A stretch of DNA of 12,608 bases from an uncultured Clostridia bacterium. GTDB taxonomy: Bacteria > Bacillota > Clostridia > Christensenellales > Borkfalkiaceae. The stretch's first letter is position 1; every line of letters starts with the position of its first letter. The stretch spans positions 1-12,608 of the forward strand of contig USSJ01000010.1 of the NCBI GenBank assembly GCA_900557285.1. The letters run 5' to 3'. This document shows positions 1 through 4,556 of the stretch, in pieces. Position numbers and translations under genes: made by a program. Under the pieces are notes generated by a model. The model made no database searches. It saw only the letters and a program-made list of their open reading frames with translations, and was not told the origin of the DNA.

Positions 1-362
1 GTATCGTAACGGACATCCGTTACCCTGCCACCTACACGCAGGAACAGATCTGCAAACTTTTAAATCAATTCGGCGCGCCCTATACCCTCTTGCACTGCCA
101 GGAGCCCCTGTTCAACGACAAGAACGGATTTCTCATAACCGCTCTGCAAAAAGTGTATCAAAAACACACGGGAAAGGCGGACGCCCCGCTCGCCATTGGC
201 GGTGGAACGTATGCGCGCGCCCTCAAAAACGGGGCAGGTTTCGGACCGCAGTTCGCGGACGAACCCTCCACCATTCACCAGAAAGACGAGTATATAACCC
301 TTGAAAACGTGCAAAAACTGCTCGATATCTATACGGACGCCATCTACGAACTGACCAAATAA
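1..362 (+). CDS. M20-family dipeptidase (PepV/Sapep-like), C-terminal fragment
   Basis: The frame is open from the left edge of the window (first full codon at base 3) to a TAA at 360-362, giving about 119 residues; the N-terminal part lies outside. The fragment carries the signature GGGTYARAL followed by a Gly-rich GAGFGP stretch and then STIHQKDEYI, the C-terminal catalytic-domain pattern of PepV/Sapep-type Mn/Zn dipeptidases. In that family the His of the last motif is a metal ligand. The enzyme cleaves dipeptides in the cytoplasm, which suggests a role in peptide nutrition, although the substrate cannot be read from this end. The metal-binding residues of the N-terminal half are not visible. 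A strong terminator lies about 140 bases downstream, so the gene ends its transcription unit. Family assignment is confident; the exact subfamily is inferred from the tail only. Confidence 0.88.
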   Translation, partial: IVTDIRYPATYTQEQICKLLNQFGAPYTLLHCQEPLFNDKNGFLITALQKVYQKHTGKADAPLAIGGGTYARALKNGAGFGPQFADEPSTIHQKDEYITLENVQKLLDIYTDAIYELTK

Positions 363-503
363 CGTATATATTCCTTTTTTTCAAAAAAAAATGCGTAAAA
401 CTTGCATAAGTTAGAAACCAAAAACAGAATTGAAACAGATGAAAGGCTTTTCTACGCTTGATCCATAAATTTACGGTGATCTGGAGAAAATCAGACAAAA
501 TTT

Positions 504-540
504 GCGCCCGCGGTATAACCGCGGGCGCATTATTTATTTA
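504..540 (+). terminator. Strong intrinsic terminator, probably bidirectional
   Basis: A perfect 10-bp GC-rich stem (504-513 with 519-528) closes a TATAA loop and is followed by an A/T-rich tail (ATTATTTATTTA) on the + strand. It lies downstream of the + strand dipeptidase. It is also 63 bases past the stop of the minus-strand membrane protein, where the tail read on the minus strand is AAATTTTGT. The two genes converge on it, so it may serve both. Bases 363-503 hold no gene that I can support. Confidence 0.85.
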
Positions 541-591
541 CTTTTCTTCCTTTCTGCTATCCGACAATAGCTTGTTTTTATAATGATGCTG

Positions 592-960
592 TTAAATGAA
601 CAGAATGATCGCCACAACCATCCCACCAATAGAAAGCAATGCAATAATGAATGCTCCTGCCGCATAGCTGCGTTCTTCAGGATTAAACATTGCAATCAGA
701 TTAACAATCAAATGGATCGCCTGCCCGATCACACCATTGATCAAAAATCCGAGCGCAAACGCACAACACACAATCAAAAAAATCAGCCCGCCGAAAAATG
801 TCTGTTCAAACATAATATCCCAAGCCTTTATAATACCCCAGCCTGAAAGCACAGCCAGCGCAATCAATACAATATTGACGACAGCGTAAAGAATGCGCTT
901 CCCCTTTTCTGCAGAAATACATTTAAAAATATGTTCCAGCAGTTGCTTTCCAATCTTCAT
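592..960 (-). CDS. Small hydrophobic membrane protein of unknown function
   Basis: The product is 122 aa, and I do not recognise its family. It starts with a short amphipathic, Lys-containing segment (residues 1-22). Hydrophobic stretches follow at about 23-45, 57-79, 80-92 and 100-122, so three or four membrane helices are likely. The only clear polar interruptions are around 46-55 and 92-100 (NPEERS). The start is well supported: AAGGAGGG lies just upstream of the ATG on the minus strand. A perfect consensus promoter lies about 110 bases further upstream, and a terminator follows the stop, so the gene appears to be a single-gene unit. The leader contains an 8-G/8-T homopolymer junction. No signal peptidase site, metal motif or enzymatic motif is visible. 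Confidence 0.75.
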   Translation of the reverse strand: MKIGKQLLEHIFKCISAEKGKRILYAVVNIVLIALAVLSGWGIIKAWDIMFEQTFFGGLIFLIVCCAFALGFLINGVIGQAIHLIVNLIAMFNPEERSYAAGAFIIALLSIGGMVVAIILFI

Positions 961-1015
961 ATCAAATCCCTCCTTCCTTTCGTTAACTTACGATTTAAAA
1001 ACTTTTTTCTATATT

Positions 1016-1031
1016 CCCCCCCCAAAAAAAA
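1016..1031 (-). repeat. Homopolymer junction (T8 then G8 on the minus strand) in the 5' leader
   Basis: Eight C followed by eight A on the + strand, read as T8G8 on the transcribed strand. The tract is flanked on both sides by a GGAATAT copy. It lies between the promoter at 1073-1101 and the ribosome binding site of the small membrane protein, so a change in tract length would alter the leader but not the coding frame. Confidence 0.7.
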
Positions 1032-1072
1032 TATTCCGATTTAAAATAAAATAACCTGCTTTATGTATTTTT

Positions 1073-1101
1073 ATTATAACAAATTCTAATCCATGTGTCA
1101 A
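1073..1101 (-). promoter_or_regulatory. Perfect sigma-A promoter of the small membrane protein gene
   Basis: On the minus strand TTGACA (1096-1101) and TATAAT (1073-1078) are separated by exactly 17 bases, so both hexamers match consensus. The predicted transcript start near 1066 leaves a leader of about 105 bases before the ATG at 960. High basal expression is expected unless the leader is regulated. Confidence 0.88.
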
Positions 1102-1154
1102 GATGATTTCAAAAAACTCGTATTTCCGGTTTTTGCGTAGGGGCAACAGCTGAA

Positions 1155-1210
1155 GCATAAAAAACAGCTCCTTTCAAAGCACGCGCTTGTAAGGAGCTGT
1201 TTTTTTATGC
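1155..1210 (-). terminator. Intrinsic terminator downstream of the acyltransferase gene
   Basis: The arms GCATAAAAAACAGCTCCTT (1155-1173) and its near-perfect complement (1191-1210, one extra T) enclose a loop that can pair further as AAGC/GCTT. A-runs and T-runs bracket the stem on both sides, so it should work in either direction. It follows the minus-strand acyltransferase stop at 1236 and insulates the promoter of the next minus-strand gene at 1073-1101. Confidence 0.85.
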
Positions 1211-1235
1211 ATTTTATCTGCTTTTCATTTACGCG

Positions 1236-2090
1236 CTAATTTACTGACGCGTCCGCGCAGGCGCATTCCTGCAACACCGACGCATTCTCCGCCTGCTCAT
1301 TGTACGCAACGGGCCTGCCGTAATAGCTTTTCCCTGCTTCGCTCATAACAGCGAAAACCTTTTCACTCAGTTTTCTTGCCTGTTCCCGCGGCGTCCCCTC
1401 TTTATCCGCATAAACGGCGGGAAGTATGTGCAGAATCAGCTTTTTCTGCATATGAAACAATTTCCGCAGCTTTGTTTCCCTAAATTCTATAAAAAGCGGA
1501 AGCGCAGGCACATCAAACTTGACCGCATAATGAAAGGCACCCTGTTTGAACGGCCGCAGTTTTTCATACCTCGGCCACAGCGCATGTTCCGGATAAAAGT
1601 TTACGATCTTTCCATGCGCCGTGAGCATACCGATCGCGTCCTGCAGTTTTTTCATGTCCGTAAACGTCGTACCGACAGGCAAAAATCCGCCCGACTTAAA
1701 AATACGGCCCGCCCATCCGCGCTTTATAAGATAGTATGAACCCGTATTGAAAACACGAAACGAACCCAATGCGTTTTTCACCAAAAGCGTATCCAGCGTA
1801 TGCACATGATTGCACACCGAAATGGCTCCTTTCCCCTTCAGCGCACGCAGATTTTTTCGTCCCTTCACCCGCGCACCCAACGAAAACCAGGTGATCACGG
1901 GCCCGAATATTTTTACCACCGTCAAAAGCCAGCACCGACGGAACCGCTCCGAAAATTTTACGGGAAGATAATTGAAATCCCCGTCGATCGGCAGTGCATC
2001 AAACGTGCGATGCTCCTCGTTCATATCTACGTCGTACTGTCCCTTGCTCTCTAATTCCGCTTGTCTTTTGCGTAAGTCCCTTTTTGTCAT
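1236..2090 (-). CDS. 1-acyl-sn-glycerol-3-phosphate acyltransferase family protein (PlsC-like)
   Basis: The product is 284 aa. The acyltransferase motif I is NHVHTLD at residues 94-100 (catalytic His95, Asp100, in H-x4-D spacing). Motif III is YPEHALW around 166-172, where classical PlsC has FPEGTR, with Glu168 in the conserved place. A VPALPL stretch at 194-199 fits motif IV. A hydrophobic segment around 54-72 precedes the domain, suggesting membrane association. The expected role is transfer of an acyl chain to lysophosphatidic acid or a related acceptor at the inner membrane face; the unusual motif III leaves the acceptor uncertain. A longer frame begins 23 codons upstream, but the promoter (-10 at 2124-2129) lies inside it, so ATG 2088-2090 is the real start. 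The ribosome binding site (GGTAAG) is weak. Confidence 0.83.
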   Translation of the reverse strand: MTKRDLRKRQAELESKGQYDVDMNEEHRTFDALPIDGDFNYLPVKFSERFRRCWLLTVVKIFGPVITWFSLGARVKGRKNLRALKGKGAISVCNHVHTLDTLLVKNALGSFRVFNTGSYYLIKRGWAGRIFKSGGFLPVGTTFTDMKKLQDAIGMLTAHGKIVNFYPEHALWPRYEKLRPFKQGAFHYAVKFDVPALPLFIEFRETKLRKLFHMQKKLILHILPAVYADKEGTPREQARKLSEKVFAVMSEAGKSYYGRPVAYNEQAENASVLQECACADASVN

Positions 2091-2123
2091 ATTTCTTACC
2101 AAAAGTAATATTATTTCATTACA

Positions 2124-2152
2124 ATTATAGCATACCACAACCGGGAAAGCAA
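2124..2152 (-). promoter_or_regulatory. Extended -10 promoter of the PlsC-like gene
   Basis: On the minus strand TTGCTT (2147-2152), a 17-base spacer ending in TGC, and TATAAT (2124-2129). The TG one base before the -10 makes it an extended -10 promoter. The predicted start near 2117 gives a leader of about 27 bases and excludes start codons upstream of 2090. Confidence 0.82.
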
Positions 2153-2190
2153 TATTCACGCCAGACTTTTTTGTGAATTTCTGAAGAATT

Positions 2191-2772
2191 TCACAAATTT
2201 TCCATTTCGTCGAGCGTCAGCAGAAAACCTGGTATAAATTGCTCCATAAAATATCTGAGACAGGGCATATCTTTGGCTTTCAGCTCTTCTTCAATGCTTT
2301 CCTTTGCGCGCTTGAATTCCGTATTGCCGCTTTTCAGTTCTTCGAGGCATTTCACATACGCAGAAAGTTTATCCGCCGCCTTGACAAGCTTATATTCATA
2401 GCTGTCCGCATCCGCCTTCACGTACCCTGCTATACCCTTGCGTACCGGCTCGGGAAGCATGTCCAGCAATTTATCCGCCGCCCGATCTTCCAACTGCTTG
2501 TAAGCGCCGTGGATCTCTGCATTGAAATATTTGATCGGAGTAGGAAGATCACCCGTCATTACTTCACTCGTTTCATGATACAGCGCATACAGGACTGTTT
2601 TCGGGATATCGGGTGCATTGTGATAAATTTCCGTGTCGATCACCGCCAGCGCGTGCGCAAACATCGCCACCTGCTGGGAATGTTCCATAATATTTTCTTC
2701 GCGCGACGACCGCATCAGCGACCAACGGCGAATGTATTTCATTCTGTCCAAAAAAGCATAAAAATTATACAT
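2191..2772 (-). CDS. YfbR-like HD-domain 5'-nucleotidase
   Basis: The product is 193 aa, close to E. coli YfbR (199 aa), and matches it over its length. The N terminus resembles YfbR's helix-rich start with RRWSLMR at 15-21, then EHSQQVAMFAHALA (His31 as first metal ligand). Next come YHETSEVMTGDLPTPIKYFN at 65-84, VKAADKLSAYVKCLEEL (Asp134 as final ligand), and a tail of YFMEQFIPGF type. YfbR hydrolyses deoxyribonucleoside 5'-monophosphates with a divalent metal and takes part in pyrimidine deoxynucleotide salvage in the cytoplasm. The odd point is that the HD pair is His66-Glu67 instead of His-Asp. The start at 2770-2772 has AAGGGG eight bases upstream. A frame open 19 codons further upstream is excluded by the promoter lying within it. 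Confidence 0.9.
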   Translation of the reverse strand: MYNFYAFLDRMKYIRRWSLMRSSREENIMEHSQQVAMFAHALAVIDTEIYHNAPDIPKTVLYALYHETSEVMTGDLPTPIKYFNAEIHGAYKQLEDRAADKLLDMLPEPVRKGIAGYVKADADSYEYKLVKAADKLSAYVKCLEELKSGNTEFKRAKESIEEELKAKDMPCLRYFMEQFIPGFLLTLDEMENL

Positions 2773-2800
2773 AACCGATCCCCTTGCAAAAGTTACAACC

Positions 2801-2829
2801 ATTGTAGCACAAATCCTGTTGACTTTCAA
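2801..2829 (-). promoter_or_regulatory. Extended -10 promoter of the yfbR-like gene
   Basis: On the minus strand TTGAAA (2824-2829), 17 bases ending in TGC, then TACAAT (2801-2806). The predicted start near 2794 gives a leader of about 22 bases. Its -35 overlaps the -35 of an oppositely directed promoter. Confidence 0.82.
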
Positions 2830-2847
2830 TCGAATTTGAATTATAAT
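2819..2847 (+). promoter_or_regulatory. Rightward promoter into the non-coding repeat region
   Basis: On the + strand TTGACT (2819-2824), a 17-base spacer and TATAAT (2842-2847). Transcription would start near 2854. No convincing coding region follows until thiT, so it would transcribe the hairpin repeat array, or a short RNA, or act as a distant thiT promoter. Its -35 shares a base with the -35 of the leftward yfbR promoter, so the two probably exclude each other. Confidence 0.6.
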
Positions 2848-2874
2848 AATACGCGGTTTTGAAAAAGTACTCTC

Positions 2875-2926
2875 ATAAAAAATGCGGCTTTTTTCTGTAA
2901 AACAAGAAATATCCCTGCATTTTTAT
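2875..2926 (+). other. Composite hairpin just after the rightward promoter
   Basis: The outer arms are ATAAAAAATGC (2875-2885) and GCATTTTTAT (2917-2926), with one bulged A. Inside, TTTCT pairs with AGAAA. The 3' arm is T-rich. It begins about 21 bases after the predicted transcript start, so it might act as an attenuator or end a short RNA of about 70 bases. The stem is weak (mostly A-U), so this is tentative. Confidence 0.3.
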
Positions 2927-3006
2927 CAGATACTCAATAACGAAACAAACAGAGAGAAAACGATATCAACCGTTTTTCGGCGGCGCATATCGGTTTGTCC
3001 ATCTGA

Positions 3007-3047
3007 TCACGAAATTTTCTTTTGCAAAGACAAAAGAAAATTTGTGA
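3007..3047 (+). repeat. 17-bp AT palindrome, copy 1 (loop CAAAGA)
   Basis: TCAC at 3007-3010, a bulged G, and AAATTTTCTTTTG (3012-3024) pair with the mirror arm 3031-3047 around the 6-nt loop CAAAGA (3025-3030). The arms are identical to those of the copy at 3440-3480, but the loop is the exact reverse complement of that copy's loop. Confidence 0.85.
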
Positions 3048-3055
3048 ACAAATCC

Positions 3056-3110
3056 TGAAAAAACAAAAATCACACTTTTTGTTTTTTCACTTCACGCCGC
3101 ACGGGCGGCG
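3056..3110 (+). repeat. Paired hairpins, copy 1
   Basis: TGAAAAAACAAAAA (3056-3069) pairs with 3076-3089 around loop TCACAC. It is followed by CGCCGC (3095-3100) pairing with GCGGCG (3105-3110) around ACGG. The same two hairpins recur at 3267-3321 with small loop changes (TCGCAC and TCAG), while all arms are kept. Confidence 0.85.
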
Positions 3111-3126
3111 AACGGGGATAGGTGAA

Positions 3127-3169
3127 TGCGGCGCATTCATCGAATGAAAGCCCCGAAAGATGCGCCGCA
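3127..3169 (+). repeat. Variable large hairpin of unit 1
   Basis: TGCGGCGCAT (3127-3136) pairs with ATGCGCCGCA (3160-3169), and CATTC inside can pair with GAATG. It occupies the same place in unit 1 as the hairpin at 3338-3382 does in unit 2, with different arm sequence. Confidence 0.75.
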
Positions 3170-3266
3170 GAGGAAAACCCTGCGGTCAGCGGCTTTTCCG
3201 CGCGCCCGCAAGGTTTCCTTCAAAATCACGGCTTTCCGCAGCGCCTTTGCGCGAGGAAAAGAACTC

Positions 3267-3321
3267 TGAAAAAACAAAAATCGCACTTTTTGTTTTTTCA
3301 CCCTGCGCCGCTCAGGCGGCG
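3267..3321 (+). repeat. Paired hairpins, copy 2
   Basis: The 14-bp AT hairpin (3267-3280 with 3287-3300, loop TCGCAC) is followed by the 6-bp GC hairpin (3306-3311 with 3316-3321, loop TCAG). It lies 211 bases after copy 1. Confidence 0.85.
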
Positions 3322-3337
3322 TGAGTAAAAGAGTGAA

Positions 3338-3382
3338 TTTGCGCCCTTTAATGGAATGTGAACCTTGTTCACGGGGCGCAAA
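3338..3382 (+). repeat. Variable large hairpin of unit 2
   Basis: TTTGCGCCC (3338-3346) pairs with GGGCGCAAA (3374-3382). An inner stem GTGAAC (3358-3363) pairs with GTTCAC (3367-3372) around CTT. Confidence 0.8.
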
Positions 3383-3439
3383 GAGGGAAAAAACGATACT
3401 GGCCGCAATCTTGCGGCGCATATCGGTTTGTCCATTTGA

Positions 3440-3480
3440 TCACGAAATTTTCTTTTGTCTTTGCAAAAGAAAATTTGTGA
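3440..3480 (+). repeat. 17-bp AT palindrome, copy 2 (loop inverted to TCTTTG)
   Basis: The arms are identical to copy 1: TCAC, bulged G, AAATTTTCTTTTG (3445-3457), with 3464-3480. The 6-nt loop TCTTTG (3458-3463) is the exact reverse complement of the loop in copy 1. It lies just upstream of the riboswitch. Confidence 0.85.
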
Positions 3481-3492
3481 ATAACAATATAT

Positions 3493-3571
3493 CCGCCGGG
3501 GGTGCTGTAAAAAGCTGAGATTATACCCTTTGAACCGGACAAGATAATCCTTGAACGGAAGTTGCAAAGAC
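3493..3571 (+). promoter_or_regulatory. TPP riboswitch (THI element) of thiT
   Basis: The aptamer shows the conserved order GGGGGTGC (3498-3505), GCTGAGA (3514-3520), ACCCTTTGAACC (3525-3536), GATAAT (3543-3548) and CGGAAG (3556-3561). P2 (GGG with CCC), P3 (GCT with AGC), P4 (CCG with CGG) and P5 (CAAG with CTTG) all form. The outer P1 stem is not obvious: the 3' flank TTGCAAAGAC has no adjacent partner at the 5' side. It binds thiamine pyrophosphate and, given the terminator right after it, should stop transcription when thiamine is plentiful. It controls the downstream thiamine transporter, which agrees with the aptamer type. No strong promoter lies immediately upstream; TTGCAA at 3461-3466 with a weak AACAAT at 3483-3488 is the best local candidate. 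Confidence 0.92.
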
Positions 3572-3580
3572 GCTATAACG

Positions 3581-3610
3581 GCACGCCCTTTCGGGGCGTG
3601 TTTTATTTTT
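3581..3610 (+). terminator. Riboswitch-controlled intrinsic terminator
   Basis: CACGCCC (3582-3588) pairs with GGGCGTG (3594-3600) around TTTCG, and a T-rich tail follows (3601-3610). Its 5' arm, GCACGCCC (3581-3588), can also pair with GGGGGTGC (3498-3505) of the aptamer with one mismatch. That offers a plausible antiterminator when no TPP is bound. Confidence 0.88.
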
Positions 3611-3646
3611 GACCGTCGTCGGCGGAAAATCACAGGAGGTTTTTTT

Positions 3647-4441
3647 ATGTTTCTCAATTCCCTTCTCGAAGTGAGCCAACAGACAACCGATCTGGTGCAG
3701 TATATCGCCATCGGTGCGGTCGCCCTTCTTGCTATCATCGTACTCGCCGTCTGCCTTGCAAGCCGCGGCAAACAGTTCGACACGAAAGCGCTCGCTTATG
3801 CTGCCGTGTGCCTTGCAACTTCGTTTGTGCTTTCCTTCATCAAGGTTTCGCCCGTTATGTACGGCGGTTCGATCACGCTTGCCAGCTGGGTACCCGTGCT
3901 CCTCTACGCCTATGCGTTCGGTGCTCCGCGCGGATTTTTGGTCGGAATCATCTTCGGCGTGCTCAATTTTATCTCGGGCCCCTATATTCTTACGCCGTTC
4001 ACTTTCGTGCTCGATTACATCCTTGCGTTCGCCATGGTCGGGCTGATGGGATTTGCACGTAAATTTACCCGTTCCACGCTCGCCAACGTACTGATCGGCA
4101 CAACGATCGCAGTGTTGGCTCGCTTTGTGATGCACCTGTTCTCCGGAATGATCTATTTTGCGGAAGACGCGATCTGGGTCGATTTGCCTACCCCCAACGC
4201 GTTTGTGTATTCCTTGATTTATCAACTTGTCTATGTCATTCCCGACGGAGCTATCTGCGCAATCGTTTTCGTCCTTCTTGCCAAAACCGGCACGTTGGAT
4301 ACCCTTTTGCATATGCTGCGCCCGAGCGTTTTCCCTGCAGCCAAAGCGAAAAACGCTGCCGCAGATACAAATGCAAACGCTGAGATCGCGGCAACGGAAT
4401 CCGCTCCTGCAACAAAAGAAAAAGATCAACAGAACAAATAA
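3647..4441 (+). CDS. thiT: Thiamine transporter, ECF S-component ThiT
   Basis: The product is 264 aa. ThiT hallmarks in order are GGSITLASWVP (73-83), LDYILAF (122-128), the thiamine-site stretch RFVMHLFSG (159-167) and YSLIYQLVYVIPDGAICAIV (188-207), all matching the YuaJ/ThiT pattern. ThiT is the membrane substrate-binding subunit of an energy-coupling-factor transporter and takes up thiamine with the shared EcfA, EcfA' and EcfT proteins, which are not in this window. The TPP riboswitch in front confirms the substrate. The start at 3647 has AGGAGG nine bases upstream; the longer open frame would begin before the terminator and is rejected. Compared with the roughly 180-190 aa family norm it has an extra N-terminal hydrophobic helix (about 17-39) and an Ala/Asn/Glu/Lys-rich low-complexity tail (229-264). 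Confidence 0.95.
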   Translation: MFLNSLLEVSQQTTDLVQYIAIGAVALLAIIVLAVCLASRGKQFDTKALAYAAVCLATSFVLSFIKVSPVMYGGSITLASWVPVLLYAYAFGAPRGFLVGIIFGVLNFISGPYILTPFTFVLDYILAFAMVGLMGFARKFTRSTLANVLIGTTIAVLARFVMHLFSGMIYFAEDAIWVDLPTPNAFVYSLIYQLVYVIPDGAICAIVFVLLAKTGTLDTLLHMLRPSVFPAAKAKNAAADTNANAEIAATESAPATKEKDQQNK

Positions 4442-4453
4442 AGTCAATTTATT

Positions 4454-4509
4454 AAGCCCAAAGCCCCGCAGCATAAATGCCGCGGGGCTTTGGGCTTTTT
4501 ATTTGGATT
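4454..4509 (+). terminator. Terminator shared by convergent thiT and era
   Basis: AAGCCCAAAGCCCCGC (4454-4469) pairs perfectly over 16 bp with 4482-4497, and a T-rich tail follows to 4509. Read on the minus strand the stem is followed by an AT-rich stretch, so it can also end the yqfC-era operon, whose last stop is at 4557. Confidence 0.9.
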
Positions 4510-4556
4510 TTGATCAAAAATTCAAATAACGATCTTTTAAAAACACGACGAAACGC

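Larger units (their letters stand above)
2951..3484 (+). repeat. Diverged tandem array of hairpin-forming units, period about 211-218 bp
   Basis: Three units can be traced. AGAG(G)AAAA-type starts lie at 2953, 3169 and 3382. A 69-base block starting GCGGCGCATATCGGTTTG is near-identical at 2980-3048 and 3413-3481, with a degraded version around 3205-3260 that retains GGTTT, ATCACG and GAAC-TCTGAAAAAAC. The AT hairpin with GC hairpin pair is at 3056-3110 and again at 3267-3321. Each complete unit carries, in order, a GC mini-hairpin, a 17-bp AT palindrome, a 14-bp AT hairpin, a 6-bp GC hairpin and a larger variable hairpin. The third unit is cut off after its AT palindrome, where the riboswitch begins. 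Short frames crossing the array have no ribosome binding site, and I treat the array as non-coding. Confidence 0.75.

Noticed and set aside
2091..2159. A 23-codon N-terminal extension of the PlsC-like protein
   Set aside because: The extended -10 promoter (2124-2152) lies within it, so those codons would not be transcribed.
2168..2198. Imperfect inverted repeat TTGTGAA/TTCACAA at the end of the YfbR-like gene
   Set aside because: It is followed by A, not T, on the minus strand, so it is not a terminator. It overlaps the stop codon and is too short to claim as an operator.
2773..2829. A 19-codon N-terminal extension of the YfbR-like protein
   Set aside because: The promoter lies inside this segment, the ATG at 2770-2772 has a good ribosome binding site, and the resulting length matches YfbR.
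2882..3058. A 58-codon + strand frame starting just after the rightward promoter and running through the first repeat block
   Set aside because: There is no ribosome binding site before the ATG. Most of the frame is the repeat block, which also appears within another frame at 3321-3518; differences between copies do not favour third codon positions, and the loop is inverted.
3122..3421. Open frames on both strands inside the hairpin array (3122-3328 +, 3137-3421 -, 3321-3518 +)
   Set aside because: They are low-complexity and Arg/Lys/Phe-rich, lack ribosome binding sites, and are explained by A/T hairpin arms and GC hairpins read as codons.
2951..3484. CRISPR array or retron as an explanation for the repeats
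   Set aside because: The repeat period is over 200 bp with no 25-40 bp repeat/spacer pattern, and no Cas, reverse transcriptase or transposase gene lies in the window.
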